NCBI GenBank assembly: GCA_013398175.1
Contig: VZRZ01000377.1
Span: 1 to 64,000, forward strand
DNA length: 64,000 nucleotides
Source of the DNA: Climacteris rufus
Lineage: Eukaryota; Chordata; Aves; Passeriformes; Climacteridae
Reading direction: 5' to 3'
Numbering within the stretch: position 1 is the stretch's first letter; each line of letters starts with the position of its first letter. The position numbers and the translations under genes are program-made. Positions 1 to 13,274 of the stretch are shown here, in pieces. Below the pieces are notes generated by a model. The model was given only the letters and a program-made list of their open reading frames with translations, had not been told where the DNA came from and did no database searches.

Positions 1-2550
1 CCACTACCTAGCCGTGGCAAAATATGACTTAGTCCTCCAGACTCTCATAATTCAGACTTAGCCTTCTAAAGATCGCAAAGCTAATGTACTAATGTACATT
101 GTGAACTTGTGATAGCTGATACGTGAAGAGGAAAATGGAGACACACACTGCAGCATTTCATGAAGGAACAGCCCTGCTTGTGTTTGCAGTGACTGGTGGC
201 TCATATTCCTGTAGTCTGTTCACACTAAAAGTTGAATAAGGCTCTTGGCAGGTCAACGTTGGCCAAGTGTGTTTCCCTGGAGAGTGGATGTGCAGAACTC
301 TACTGAAGGCAGCATTTTTCAGTCCTATCAGGGATCCATTCTGGTCACAATTCCTTCCCCATTGCATAAGTGTCTATCCAAGGACACTGGCACACCCTTG
401 CCTCAGTAAGCAAAAAGATGACAGGAAATCAACTGTTTTCATGTTTGTCACGGGATGTACTCCGTGCAGCATGGACTTGTAATTTTGTCTTAAATTTCTT
501 TTCTGTGATTTAAAAATCTCTGATGAACATGCTATCCCAGCTGAACTTGAGTTGCAAAGGCTTTATTTAGTCAAGAGGAGCAAACTTTCTCTTCTTATAT
601 AGCAGTTGTTCATTGTTACTCTGACACTGATGAATGAGTGATAGTTACCATAGGTCTATTTTTTTTACACTGTACAGAATGATTCTTACACTAGGCACTT
701 GGGTTTCTGCCATCAAATAATTTCACAGAAATATTTTAAATCTCAAATGAATTACTGGAAGATGACGGTGATACATTAGGGATATGGTCTAACTGAGGGC
801 TCCCCAGCTCAGAACTGAGTGTGGTTTTCAGCTGTTGTGTCTCAAGACCATCTACCCCATGGCTATTTGATTTGTGCTGCAAAACAGGAATTAAAACAGC
901 TGTCTGAGCAAAACCTCTTTTGAAAGTCAGGACATACTGCAATAACTTCTATAAAATGGAAATTTTGAAATCATGGATGGGTTATCTTTTTTATTGCAAA
1001 CAAGGCTGGTTTCTCTAACAAACTTCTGACTATTTTCTCTTTATGTGGTATGCACCTTTGACTTTTTGTTTGATAGAAATAGCACTTGAAACTGCAATGC
1101 AATCAGAAATCAGTTTATGAGGTAGAAAATCTCTCTAAATGGTAACTAGAAAGCAGGTGATAGTTCAACATGGTTTATAGTACTTAGAAGCTGGATATAG
1201 AGAGTAATTAGGTAAGTAAAACATATTGCAGGCTATAGCATCATTGCATAACAGCAGAGGAAAAGTGTTCAAATGAGCCTCTCTGCAAAAGTGAAGACAG
1301 ACAAAAATGCACTGGTATAATTTCTTACTTTAAACTTGAAACAAATATTGAGACTGGCTTTAGTCAGTATTCAGAAGTTTGAGAGTTAAATTTGTAAATC
1401 CTTTACTTGGCATCCTTAGCATGCTGAATTTCCTCCCAACAACCAACATTTTTAATGGATGATCAAAGGATCTTTGTTACATAGAACAGAATGCAGCAAC
1501 TAGAAAAAATCCTATACTGTAAAATTACATATGTCTTTGAAAATATGGAGATTTCAACTGCCTCTGTCTCATAAAATGCAAAAATGCAAGAAGTTTGCCT
1601 TTTTTCTCCATTCACAGGGCAACCAAAGCACTACATCACTTTGTTCAGATGAAAATATACAAGTACTGATATCTTCAATGTATGTTTGAAATAATTTTTC
1701 TGAGTCTTCCTAATTAACCTAACAGATACTTTCATGTTAACAAAAGTTGAAGTAGAAAACTTCCTGTGTCCAGTGATTGAGAAATATAGGTAAATATCTC
1801 TTTTGTCATCCTCAGAGTGAAAGCTCAGCTGGTAGTGAGCTGTAAAAGAAAATAAAATTTTATTTTATAGAATAATATTCTTTCTCAATCCCTGTTTTTT
1901 GTATCTAGAGAATGAATCACTTCTGATTTCTGAACTAATCTTTTGAAGGTATATTGTAAGTCTCCTTTCTAGATTAGGATGCAAAAAACAGAGATGGAAA
2001 CAGAGTTTGTGACAGTTAATTCTCTAGTGCAAACTGTGTGCCTTACATTCACTGAGAGTCATTTGGGGGTTGCAGCAGTGTTTGATTTCACTTGTTAGGA
2101 GAGACCTTTAGGAGCCAGGCTGCTGCATGACATTCAGGGCTGATGGACCCATCAATTTTCATTGTTCCTGTGATCATAGTTCCCCTGACAGGAAAATCAC
2201 AGGCGCAGTCCCTGTGGTTTCTACCACTAAATTCTCAGGTTCCCCTGAGAGGAAGGAAGGATTGGTGAAGGATAAGAGTTTGTCAATCTCCTTTTGGTAT
2301 TTACTTGTCTGATCTCAGTAACTGGAAGACCTTGTGATCTGCTGCTAAATGGCAAAATTAAATGCTAATGACCAGAGTGAGAAATGAATATAACTATACC
2401 ATATGTTATTTTTGTATTCAAAATACGACATGACTTTAATTATTAAAAGTAGGTCAGGTATTATTGGGTTTTACCCTGTGCAGTTTCCTCCTTAAATCTG
2501 TAATCTATTCTTCCTAGTTTGAAATAGATGATAGTATGAAAAATATTTTT
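1..2550. other. Unannotated AT-rich DNA
   Basis: I read both strands here and found no repeat family, RNA gene or exon-like open frame that I can support. Open frames are short (about 60-70 codons), overlap on opposite strands and show no recognisable motif. The stretch behaves like ordinary avian intergenic or intronic DNA. Confidence 0.6.
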
Positions 2551-2555
2551 CATAG

Positions 2556-3120
2556 TGCCCTGGTTTAAAATGACAAGGTGTCTGCCAGGGAAGGTGGGAA
2601 CCTCCCTGGGGTGGAGAAAATATAACCCCCTCCCTCCAAATGGTTATAACCCTGAAATTACAGGGCTCTCAGGCAAAGATATGGGTAAAGGAATAACAGT
2701 TCTTTACTAGGATATATAGATATATAGATATATAGATATATAGATATATAGATATATAGATATATAGATATATAGATATATAGATATATAGATATATCAC
2801 AATGGAACAAACAGCAGCAACAAAAAAAACCAGAAACCCAGTAACAGCCCTCTGTTGTCTGTTAACCAGTTTCTGCCTTGGTAGCTACAGGCACACCTGG
2901 TGGGGGGGACACTGTTGGCTCATGCAGAGGCAGAGCAGCTGCAGTGACTCCCCCACAGTTGCAGGAGGCTCTGTGGGTGCGAGTGCAGCAGCCTCTCCAT
3001 GCGGTGAAAATGGCAGCACAGGCCATCTGTTTATTAACAGATCTGTCCACAATTCCCCCTGCACATCATTCACCTCTGGAGCCTTTCCTTTAAGCATTCG
3101 TAACCCTACTCAGATTATTG
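2556..3120 (-). mobile_element. Probable ERV solo LTR containing a tandem array
   Basis: On the minus strand the element ends in a sequence like the 3' ends of avian ERVL LTRs (...AAACCAGGGCA), preceded by the pyrimidine/purine blocks usual for that end (GGAGGGAGGGGGTTATATTTT). The left edge is good: TGCCCTGG begins right after CATAG. A second CATAG at 3121-3125 would give a 5-bp target duplication and a 565-bp element, but the right end then lacks the expected terminal dinucleotide, so that edge is uncertain. The element holds the GATATATA array (2711-2797) and a GC-richer part with CAG/CTG-rich runs (2880-3010). Open frames of about 60-107 codons here on both strands are shadows of the LTR. 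Confidence 0.55.
2711..2797. repeat. Tandem repeat, 8-bp unit GATATATA, about 11 copies
   Basis: Near-perfect head-to-tail copies of GATATATA run without interruption, then stop at ATATCACAATGG. The array lies inside the probable LTR and likely expanded from a short seed in it. Its purity suggests a recent expansion or ongoing length variation. Confidence 0.95.
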
Positions 3121-3125
3121 CATAG

Positions 3126-3819
3126 ATCCAGTATTAAAACCCCTTTAGAAACAGGAGGTCTGGCTTCTGGCTGCCTTACCTCACTAGGACAACAGGAATA
3201 AGAGTCTTCATCCATATTCACTGCATTTTGCGCAGTACAAAGAGGGGCTGGCTTCACCACTCTGCAAGCCTCCCCATTGCCTAGAATAGGAAGAAAAGCT
3301 TTCCAAACAATAATAGAATTGATAACATAAAGAGCAGTCTTTTAATGAAAGCTTTCAGATGCACAAATATAACAAATTTTTATAAGTTTAATTAATTAGT
3401 ATATCTAGCAAATACATGCAATAGGAGACTGATTACCCTGGTAACCCACCCTTGGATCTGCCCCATTGGAGTCTCGCAAAGGGTTCTTAGCTCTCTATTT
3501 TGTTATGTCTCCCAGGTGCTGGTGCAAAACCAGAGGTTCTTGTTAGAACAGTTCAACAGTGTGACATAATGTGTGAGAAAGGGTATCTAGTGTTCTAAAG
3601 TGTAAGAAAGTACCAGAAACTATACAGCTATACAGTAAAAATCTACAAATATAATAAAGCTAGACAGCTTTGAATTTAACCTTTGCCACATTGTCTTTTC
3701 CACAGCCAGAAAAAACCCAGATGTTTAGATTTCAAGGAGAAAATATATGTGTCTTCTCTACTGATGAATGACAGAAGTCCTTGCTGCACTGCTTGCTCTT
3801 TTTTTTTTTTTNTTTTTTT

Positions 3820-3853
<34 letters not shown>

Positions 3854-5574
3854 AATACATGCTCTAGTACTTCTGGATATCTTGATGCCAGAGATACAGG
3901 TCTAGGTATGCCATCTTCATGCCAGTTGGTTTTTATTTGTACTTCATATCCTGCCCCAGTTCCTATGTATCACCTATTTTCAGGGTATAATCAGTCTGAA
4001 TTAAATTTATTTAAAGTCAGGTTAAGCCACAAGAGACATATTTATTGGAAATTTAATTTTACCAGATCAAATGCTTGGCTCAGTGATTTAACCTTAGAGT
4101 AATCTCTCCTTTCTAGGGGGATTAAAATTAATGACTTCATAATAGCTAGAGCTTATAATTCACAGATGTAGCTCCCATTGCTATTCAGGTAGACTTACCA
4201 TAAAAAATCAAGATGATATTAATGATCAAGTAGAAGGAACTTTAGACTAATCTTTCAAGTCTGTCATGAAAACAGTTTCCACTGTCAAATCCTTCCAACT
4301 TTAAATTCAATAGCGAAACACTCACAACCTCATTAGCCATAAGTAACTAACAAAAAAGGCATGTTTGCTAAGATAGACTTACATGTGTGTAAAGGTAAAT
4401 TTTGTATTTCAGAGTATTTGAAGTCTCCATGTAACCTGTAATATACCTTCAATTTCACCAACGAAATTAATACGTGTATTTAAAGATGAATATTAAAATA
4501 AAATACGACAACTGAACGTAGTCACATTTGGGGAAAACTGATGGCTTGGCTTTTGCTCTAAATATGCCTTTTTAAAAAATTATAGCTTTATAGTAAGATG
4601 CAAGGTCATGTAATATTACCTATTTCTAGACGGGAGGGATTGATTACAATTAAATGCACATGAAATAATTTATTTACTACCTCTTGAACATTAAGGGCTG
4701 ACAGAAATAACTTGGCATAAGCTCCACCAGTGATCATTTCCTCAGCATGAAACAGTGATTACCCACTCATAATTCACTGCTAAATAACTCATTATGTTTA
4801 TGCAAATCCATTATATAAACAAACAAGTTGCTGTAACCCTTATCCATATATTTTTCTTCTAAATACTATAAGAATTATTTATAAATAAGAACTTATTCAT
4901 CAAATTAAATGTTTGGGTTCTCTGATAATGTGCTGTTAAAACCATTTTGCATTAAAAATATTAATAAAGGGCACGTGTAAATATGAGTTAGAGGAGAGAG
5001 GTGTTTGTCTTTTTGCCGTTACATATGCAGCATATTAAGTGAGGAAAACTGGTTAATGTTCACACTGAAAGAATTCCAAATTATTCAGAGTGAACTTATT
5101 CCAGATTAGTTCCTTTTGGAATCAAATTAAGGCCCATACAGGTGAATAAACTGGGTAGCACTGAGGGGAAAAAACCTCCAAACTCTATCTGTGTTCTTTA
5201 AAGAAGATTCATTAAAAAATATTAAAAGGAAGTGGAAAGAAAGTTTTATATATAACACGGCACAAATCTTAAAGCCAAAATAAATAGACCGCTCCAGTAC
5301 AGCGTCCTTTAATATCTTCACCACTACAGGGAAATCAATCTAAGATAACTTATTAAGCACTGTAAAAGAAATATGTACTTTTTAAAGTGGAATCCAGCAG
5401 CTTGTAAGGAATTTAGGCAAAATTTGGGGTCAACTACTTTGGATAAAAGAAAACAAACTTTCTCCAAAATCAAGAGTTAATAGTTTCTTTAAAATTAATG
5501 CTACCAGAAATTAAATTAAAATGTACTTCCAAATTAGAAACAAGGGCAAAGACAAGTCAATTCAGTTGGCCTTG
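3126..5574. other. Unannotated AT-rich DNA with a long poly-T tract
   Basis: No gene found. The part 3160-3560 is somewhat richer in GC and could be a decayed repeat, but I cannot name it. A poly-T tract with an ambiguous base occupies about 3798-3849; the 139-codon open frame read across it includes that tract and is not a gene. Confidence 0.55.
3798..3849. repeat. Poly-T tract with one ambiguous base
   Basis: About 50 nearly uninterrupted T residues with one C near the middle and an N at 3812. It could be a homopolymer microsatellite or the poly-A of a minus-strand insertion. The N suggests that the assembler could not resolve the tract, so the length is unreliable. Confidence 0.9.
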
Positions 5575-5737
5575 CTTTTCCCACAATTACATCACCCCAA
5601 AGCCTTCTCTTTTCTAGTTCTCTCAGACTTCCTTTATATGAGAGTTGCTCCAGCCCTCTCATCATTGTGGCTTTTTCTGGACTCACTCCAACTGGTCAAT
5701 GTCCTTTCTGTGCTGGGAGGTGGATGCAATAAAACCT
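5575..5737 (-). mobile_element. CR1 LINE fragment (internal 3'UTR-proximal part)
   Basis: The stretch follows the minus-strand CR1 layout: an AAAGCCTTCTCTTTTCTAG block, then GTTCTCTCAGACTTCC, GAGAGTTGCTCCAGCCCTC, a GTGGC...CTGGACTCACTCCAAC block and GTCCTTTCTGTGCTGGGAGG. It lacks the terminal octamer repeats and any coding part, so it is a short internal relic. CR1 copies are normally 5'-truncated; here both ends are lost. Confidence 0.85.
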
Positions 5738-5739
5738 CA

Positions 5740-8700
5740 TTATCTGTACCTCATCCACTTGTTTCTTTGTGGTTTTTTTGCTTAGTTTTTCTTCAATAGT
5801 GACAACATAACAAGAATGCATGTCTTCCATCAGAGAAAAATCAACACAGAAATAAGCATTAGTATTCCAGAACACAGGAAAATTGCTCTGATCTCAATTT
5901 AAAAGGTGGTAGGAGCTGCCTTGATTGGAGATCAAGATTGGATTTGTTGTCCACAAAAGACAAATTAGCCTACTACTTAATCATCACTTTATAGGGAGTG
6001 ACAAATTTAAACTTTCCTTTAAGAGTGGCAGGTTTTCTCTGTTGAAAATTGTTAGGAGAATTTTCTTTCAGCTACACTCACTGGGAAGCTGCTAGCTTTG
6101 CTCTTTACTCTAGCGATTTGAAGGAACAAGGACATTAAATTGTTCTAGGCTTGATTTGAAGATGAACTACTTCTTTTACAAAAAAAAAAAAAAATTAACC
6201 CAATCTACAAGAGATTGTAGTTCTGTGAATGAAACCAAAATTCAGTGGCAGCCCTGCTTTGAAAAGTCTAAAATTGATAATAATAATTTTTTATTGGATC
6301 CTAATAAAGCACACAGTGAAAACACGACCTCTTATTCCTTGCTTAATAAAGGTCAAAGATGAAACAAGAGAGGTAAAGGAGAAACTGAAGATGTGAAAAA
6401 TAAGAGAAGCAATTAAATAAAAAACTTAACTTGCTTGAACTGCAAATACTACTCTTAGTGGAAATACAGCCTTGTGCTCCTCCTTCTGCTCTACCTCCCT
6501 GTGTAGGAGAATACATTTTAATTTCTCTGTCCTGACAGCCACAGCTTTCAGGCCAAAGATGACAGTCAAAGGCTGACAGTAGTGAAGGGGAGTGGGAGGG
6601 AAAATAAAGAAGCAAGTAAGTGCTGTGAGATTGCACTGTGCTCACAAAGGGAAAATAAGAAGTTGGAAAATTATTTGTTTGGAAGACAGATATTTGTAGC
6701 AGCAAGGTATTTAGCCTAAGGGCATGTTCATTAGAACTACAGCAGTGAGTGAGATAAAAAGAAGAACTGGAAGAAACTGACAGTATCTAGATCTCCAATA
6801 ACAAACTAAACAAGGCACACGTAAAGTGGATAGAAAACATTAAATGGAAACATTGGAACATGGCAGTAGCTCTTTGTTTATTGTCTTTCTGAAATCAGTT
6901 TCAACTGACTGGAGAGATAGAAACCACTCTGAAAAGAAGTAAACCAGTTAAGTGGGTGGATTTTAGAGATCAAAATACTGAATCAGGTACTTTGAAAGGC
7001 ATTTACAGATTAAGGCAAAGGATTTTCTAAAAGAGATTGAGAGCAAGAATAATTTGTAAGCCAAGAATGGTACGAGATCAGGTGGATATTAGTGAGAGGG
7101 TTAATAAAAAGAGTAAGTAAAGCAAGAGTAGAAACATGTAGACTTCCTTCATGTTTGCCATTTTTGTTACCTATGCAGTGATTTCTGCCTTTTGTATATC
7201 ATTCCAGAACTTCATGAAATGAAAATCTTATAAGCGAAAAAGTAGTTTATTACAAAAAGAAGGAAAAGGAAAAAAAAAAGAAAAAGAAAACAACCAAAGT
7301 TGACTACCTCTACCCTGCATTGAATATCGTGTACAAATATGCCACTGAGATAAGGGCAAATGATTTAAGAAAAATTAACCATCTTCTGTTTGGTGCACTG
7401 ACATGCATCAACAGACAGCAAGACAGACCAAAGGAGATGGGAGAACATTCAGAGCAAAATTCGTGTGAGATGATGTACCTGACAAGTGCATGTGAAGCAA
7501 ATGTTTCATGAAGCTCCCTGGGGAGTTGGGAAAATCAATGATCAGAGTTACTTGATGTTTGAGAGTCCTGCCCTGCTCAACCTGTCAGCAACCCCTGGTA
7601 GGTACGCAGACACTGAACGTCTGTGCAGGCTGATTAGGCTGAAGGGGGTGGTGGTTGCAGGGCTGCCTGTGTGGATGCCAATCCGAGTGCGACTGCTCCT
7701 ACTGCTGTCAGCCAGAACCAAAACTACAGAGTAGAGCACTCAGGACTATTTAACAAGCTACAGATGGGAGGATCTCAGGGTCATCTTTCTGCACTGGCTT
7801 AGGACAAAGCAAACTGCAAGAGGGTGGCCTGCCACACATAGGGGACTATTTGGGCAGTCAGAACTTACACTTGGGAACAGATATGAAAGCTTTTTACACA
7901 CCTGTTTTCCACATTTTTCATGGGTTTTTGGGAGAGGAGGCAAAAGGAGACAATACAAAATCTGGATGAAAGCTGGTTTATAACAAATTGTAATTTCCTG
8001 ATCTATCATAACAGTCTTTTACGTATTATAAATGCTTTGTTTATTCCACCTAAGGAGAGAAACAAGCTTAGAAACAGCCTATTAGAACATCTGCTGCAGA
8101 GATCTGAGCACCATGATGCATCAGAGAGTAAATGACTGAAAAACAGCTCCACATGGGAAGGTTTGGATGGTTATCGTGATGGTTTCACTCTGTTTCTCTA
8201 AAACTCTGTTTTTAAAGCACAGTGGGATTGTTGGAATAAGGGTCTCTCCAGGCAGAGTCCAGTCTAACATGAAGCTTCTTTTTTATCAGTTTTATAGCTG
8301 AACATCAGTCCATAGTCTGCATTTTTAAGGATACAAACTGTGATTGGGGCAGGCTATGGAAACATTAATTTCAGGGAGATAATTGTGCCGTTATGAGGCC
8401 AGTAATAGAAATATCCAATTTCACCAATATGTGTTGGTGATGACTCCTAAAAAATAATGAGGATTGCAAAATATGCTAAATAGTTTCAATGAATAGACAA
8501 AGTTGATAATCACACACAATCTCCAGATTTGTTTCTTTTTTTTTTTTTTCCTTCTTAGATTGGTGCTGTTCTTGGTTTTGTTTCCAGTAAAATAGGGAAG
8601 GTTAAATTAGAGGTTTAGTATAGCTAAAGATATGAGAAGCCAGGTAGGTTGTCTCAGCTGTTAAGGCACCCTTGTATATGACTGAAGGATACTATGATAT

Positions 8701-9326
8701 CATCTCCTTGTAAGCTTTACCTCAAAAATCATTTACAAAACACTCTTTCATTTTGGCTTTTCTTGATAGTAAGAATGTGAGTTATCTCTCTTGACTGACA
8801 GCTTATATAGTTGAGGAGCTTTTCTCTATATTAAGTATGGATTTCTCTGTTTTTATAAATGTGGCTCAGATATATGTAGCTGTATAATATGCTGCTGCTG
8901 GCAGCAGAAATCAAGCTGTAACACTCCTCTTTCCCTTATTTAATCATGTCATTCCCTTTCTATACTTCAGAGAAAGACATCAAGGCATCCAGGAGCAAGA
9001 GCCAGGCAGAAGTGAGATATGAATCAAACAATTTAATGAAATGCTTAGTGGAGCTGGAAAAGTAAAATCCATAGAAGTTTACAAAATTGACCTTAATTAC
9101 AGCCAACAGGGAGACATATCCCATCTTTATATGAACATTAACAAGGCACTTGAAGCCCATTGGGGCACAGACTACACACAATTCCAGCAGTCCAGTAAAG
9201 TATGTTCTTTGAACACTGTGTCATGGATTGTTTTGTACTGCCAAGGCTGATCAATACGTGTCAACAAATATGACATAATAAATAGTCCACAAAATTACTT
9301 TAGGAAAGAGAAATGAACAGGGCTGT
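5740..9326. other. Unannotated DNA, mostly AT-rich
   Basis: No gene or repeat family recognised. A poly-A run sits at about 6180-6194 and a purine-rich run (A with scattered G) at 7258-7290. The part 7390-7740 is GC-richer and holds an 82-codon open frame with a leucine/arginine-rich tail (from 7486), opposed by a minus-strand frame over the same bases. Nothing in it resembles a known domain, so I do not call it a gene. Confidence 0.5.
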
Positions 9327-9740
9327 TGTCCTGGTTCTGTCCTGGACAGGCTTAAATTTGCAGTTGCTTGGAGGGATCATGACCAGGGCCCAGAGGTTAT
9401 GCTGTACCACCTCATATCATTGCTGGGTGGAGGGGAAGGCTCCTTTCCAGGACCCTTTGAGTCAGAGGGGGTGGTCGAGTATTGTCAGGGATTTTCCATG
9501 GAGGGGTGAGCAATCATGTGGAAATAGTTCACTGTTTTCTTGTACATTCTGTCAGTATTGTTTCTTTTACAGTTTGCTGTCTTATTTCATGCTGTTTCCA
9601 GTAAAATGCTCTTATCTCAACCTGCCATCCTTTACCTTTTGTGCCTCCTGTTCTCCTCTCCATCCAGCTGCAGGGGAGAGGTGGGAGAGGGAGGAGTGAG
9701 TGAGTGGTGCATGGTTTGGAGCGGTTGCAGTGGGACGACT
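9327..9740 (+). mobile_element. ERVL-type LTR, degraded
   Basis: It begins TGTCCTGGTTCTGTCCTGGA and ends near GGGACGACT, which fits the TGTCCTGGTT...CCACGACA termini of a common avian ERVL LTR family. Before the end lies the usual order of blocks: CTCTTATCTCAACC, a C/T-rich run with CTCCTCTCCATCC, then GGGGAGAGG and GAGTGAGTGAGTGG. No target duplication is visible at these edges (GCTGT versus AAATT). No internal retroviral region is present, so it is a solo or truncated LTR. The 128-codon frame from 9313 and the 82-codon frame from 9540 are overlapping shadows of it. Confidence 0.75.
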
Positions 9741-9749
9741 AAATTGGAG

Positions 9750-9836
9750 AATTACCCTTTCAATGAAAAAATTCTTCCTGCTGTCTAACCTGAACCTTCC
9801 TGGTGCAGCTTGAGGCTATGACCCCTTGTCCTGTAC
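9750..9836 (-). mobile_element. CR1 LINE fragment
   Basis: Short match to the minus-strand CR1 3' region: TTTCAATGAAAAAATTCTTCCT, CTAACCTGAACCTTCC, CAGCTTGAGGC and CCCTTGTCCTGT occur in the expected order. It lies immediately beside the LTR that ends at about 9740, so the two may have been joined by insertion or deletion. Confidence 0.75.
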
Positions 9837-9839
9837 ACT

Positions 9840-12538
9840 TATGCCGGCCACGTTTTCAGTGCTGATGGGTGCAAGCACACACATACATCCCCATATCCAC
9901 CTCTCATCCCAGCTTATCTCTATGAGAAATACATCTGCAGTCAAATTTGCAAAGGAATATTTGTTTTACCTGCTGAGAAGCCTTTTGGTAAAGTGTTCGT
10001 GCTGTATCTTTCATTTTTGTCTACTCTGCCTCTCGATTTATTTTCTACAAATTAAATGAATCTTTGTCCTGAAGATTTTATATAGGAAGGTCACACATCA
10101 GCATAATTGCATACAGGACTCTCAATGTTAATTGAACCCTCCATAACAGATTTTAAAACAAGCCATTGGCACTGTCCTTCATCCAGAATGTCTATGAACA
10201 GTGCTAAATCAAAGTTATATCACACGATATAAACCACCCGTGGGAGGGGAAAAATGTGGCATAAATTGAAAATAAGTAAATAAATGGGTTTTGGTTATGA
10301 ATGGATCAGATTGTTTTTACAATCTGGGAGGTTTTAGTAAATGTGTGAGTTGCTGCCCATGCTGTGACTAACCCTGCAAAATAAAGTATGCAAGCCATAA
10401 AATTTACTTAAACTCAACAATATTTTAGCCTGAGTTCCAATTAGAGTGGAAAAATATTTTTTCTGGGAATTTTGAATAAAATTTTATGAAGTGCTGTTCT
10501 ACAGCACAGGAAACATAAAATCTCAGCAACATGAAATGGTCAGGTGAAGCCAACTCTTTATATATTCCATATTATGAAAAACTGTCCCAGAAAACTTCAC
10601 TGAAAATATTCAAAGCTAGATTTTCTTCAGCAGCTTTGGGGTAATTTCAGTTGCTGACTATAAAGGCTTTTGGATCAAATCCTTCATTTTCATTATTCAG
10701 ATTCAGATGTAAACTGCATGACCTGAAACTTTACCAGAACACTTTCATGTGATGTCTTGCAGTATTTAATTAAGTTTTCAATTAATCATTATTTGAATGT
10801 TGGCCCTCCTGCTGCTGAAATATCTTTGATTAAGAATTAGGCCACATTTAAACCTACATTAGTGAATGTACATTAAGCTTTTAATAAAAGAAAACTCTAC
10901 AAGCATTGCATTCAGACCCTGCACACGAGATGAAAAGGACTCCTTGTATTAGGTGACTCTATTTAGGAGAACACCATTACAATTTAGTTAAATTCAGTTA
11001 TAGTTGTGTTGAAACTGGATGCATAACACTCCATGCAAAATGAGCTGAATTCAAGGAAAATCCTTTCTTCCTTGCACACGTTATATATTCCTTCAAATAC
11101 ATACTAAATTATATAAAATGAATTCTAAGAAGACATTATTTTCAACAATGAGTAATCTACACTATTTAGTCTGAAGTTGTGGTCTTTGCAGCTACAATGT
11201 CCCTTCTCTTATTATTGACATACAAGATGGAAATGTCTTAAAATTAGAAGATTCAAATATTTTAGTACATGTCAATTTCCCCTCTTGAGAACATTCTTAG
11301 AGAAAAGATGCAAGAAAGAACAAAAATTATGCTCATTTTCAGATAGCCCTAACAATAATGTAAGAATAATTGCTTAAACCTATTATACTGAAAGTCGTCA
11401 CAGCTATGCCAGATAAATATGAAGGAAAAAGGATGAAATGGAAAAAACCATATATTGATAGGGAAATTTCAAGAACTGATCTAGAAGGTTAGAAACACTT
11501 AAAGACAAAACTGAAAAACTTCCCTGGGTTTCACATAACATCTGTATTTTGTTGGATTTTCTATTCCTTGTAGTGTCCTTCTTGCAAAATCCCACGTAAC
11601 TAAAATTTAAATAATAAAAACTGATTCAGGTGTTGCCAAATATCTAATTGAGTGGAAATCTGAAAAAAAACTAGTGTGGCCTTAGTAGAGCACAAAGACT
11701 TCCTCATGGATCCTCATCTGTTTTATACAGAAGAATGTGCCCAAACGTACTAACAATGCAACCATTTGCAACATTTTGCAACGGTTTTGTTTTTTGCAAT
11801 ATTTTGCAACGTTTTTTGCAAAATTTTTCCTTATCATCACCCATTAGGTATTTGAAGACAAAGTTGTATCAAATTTTTGTCATGCTAAGATACTTGGCAA
11901 TTTGTTGCATTCGCCAAAGCACTGCTTAGGGTTCAAATTGCTTACTACATTGTCCAATTTTATTGCTTACATTTCAAGTTACTTTTAGAAACTTTTAGAA
12001 AAAGAGATAAATACAATCCATTAATATGGTAACTGGACAAAAATAAACTCTCTGTTTATATTTGCTCTACCTCTTTTTTTTCATTCCCAGAGGCTTTTTT
12101 CTCATTGATATAACATAGTTAATCAGTTCAAGATAGTAGATAGAAAAATTGTGGGTATGACTGTGACAGAATTGAAAAGACAGTGAGCAGTATGGTAAAC
12201 ATGTGACTATCAAAAAATTTCATCTTATTACGAAAAAATTATTCTTTTTTTTTTTCTTCTTCCAGAATATATTTTTCAACACAACAAGATGTGATTTTCA
12301 AGGTGATGTAGGAGAAGGAATATGCCCAGGATATTATATGAACAGTAAAATGATTTGGATACTATTCAGCTGCTTGTTCCTATGGCACTATTAATTAATA
12401 CTAATTTTCTGCAGAGTATCAGCATTCGATTTGGGCAAAGGAGTGTCATGACTCCCTACACCTTCATGTGAGCACCAAAAAATTGCATAGTTTAAATTCT
12501 AAAAGTTTTTGGATGTACTTCCTGTTGGTGCAGCCTAA
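9840..12538. other. Unannotated AT-rich DNA
   Basis: No gene or interspersed repeat recognised. A small cluster of TTTTGCAAC-like units (11764-11823) is listed separately. Open frames are short and T/A-driven. Confidence 0.55.
11764..11823. repeat. Degenerate tandem repeat, unit near TTTTGCAAC
   Basis: TTTGCAAC-like units recur about five to six times in 60 bases, with variable T-run lengths between them. The spacing is irregular (roughly 10-17 bases), so this is a decayed minisatellite or a local slip-expanded motif. Confidence 0.75.
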
Positions 12539-12543
12539 TGCCT
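12539..12543. repeat. Left 5-bp target duplication (TGCCT) of the ERVL LTR
   Basis: TGCCT immediately before the LTR is repeated exactly at 13541-13545 immediately after it. A 5-bp duplication is what ERVL-type integration makes. Confidence 0.85.
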
Positions 12544-12715
12544 TGTGATAGTTTGAGGGGGGTCTAGCTTTTTGGGTGTGGTAGGGGCCAAAAGATGGCT
12601 CCTGTAAAGAGCTGCTAGAAGCTTCCACAGTTGTCCAGCCAGAGCCTATCTCTGATGGATGGGCTGTTAGCCACAGCTGGGCCAATTAGGAAGGAAGGTA
12701 ACGCCTCTGTGACAG

Positions 12716-12725
12716 CATATTTAAG
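12716..12725 (+). promoter_or_regulatory. TATA-like box of the ERVL LTR
   Basis: CATATTTAAG lies about 35 bases after a GCCAATTA box, the usual order in a retroviral U3. Activity is inferred only from layout. Confidence 0.5.
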
Positions 12726-13274
12726 AAGCAAATTTGGTAGTATGCACAGGCGTGCCATGTAGTCCTGTAGTTGTAGGTAGGCAGAGGAGAAGGAGTACAG
12801 CATGTAAAGGAAAACAACAGATATGGACACCAAGAAGAGGAGCAACGGGGGAGGAGGTTCTTAAATCATCAGAGCTAAAGACATCTCCACGGCCTGTGGT
12901 AAGGGACGGTACCAAATACAGTGGAGCCAAGATCCACCCCACTACGGGGCAGAAAGGAGTGATCTCCTACAGAAGGGACTTTGGTCTGGTGGGGAATGAA
13001 CACAGATAATGAGGCTTTTGCTCCTGGGGATTGGACTGAAGGAGTCATTAAGTTAAAGAAGCCATGTGTCACCCTTACCCTGAGTTTGGATCAGCCTGAC
13101 CTGGGAGGAAACAACAGCAGTGGCAGGTCTGGGCAGGCTGCCTGCCAACTTCTGCAAAACTTGCCATGGTGCTGAGAGAGAGAGAGAGTATCTGTGAACT
13201 AAGGGAAACCTCTGAGGACTGACTGAACTAACTAGGTGGGAAAACTCCCCATCCCCGGGTTCCCTTTACCTTCT

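Noticed and set aside
3683..4102. 139-codon plus-strand open frame
   Set aside because: It is open mainly because of the poly-T tract (poly-Phe) and an N; no motif, and the length of the tract is unreliable.
7486..7734. 82-codon frame with a leucine/arginine-rich end
   Set aside because: An opposing minus-strand frame covers the same bases, there is no known domain, and no splice or promoter context supports it.
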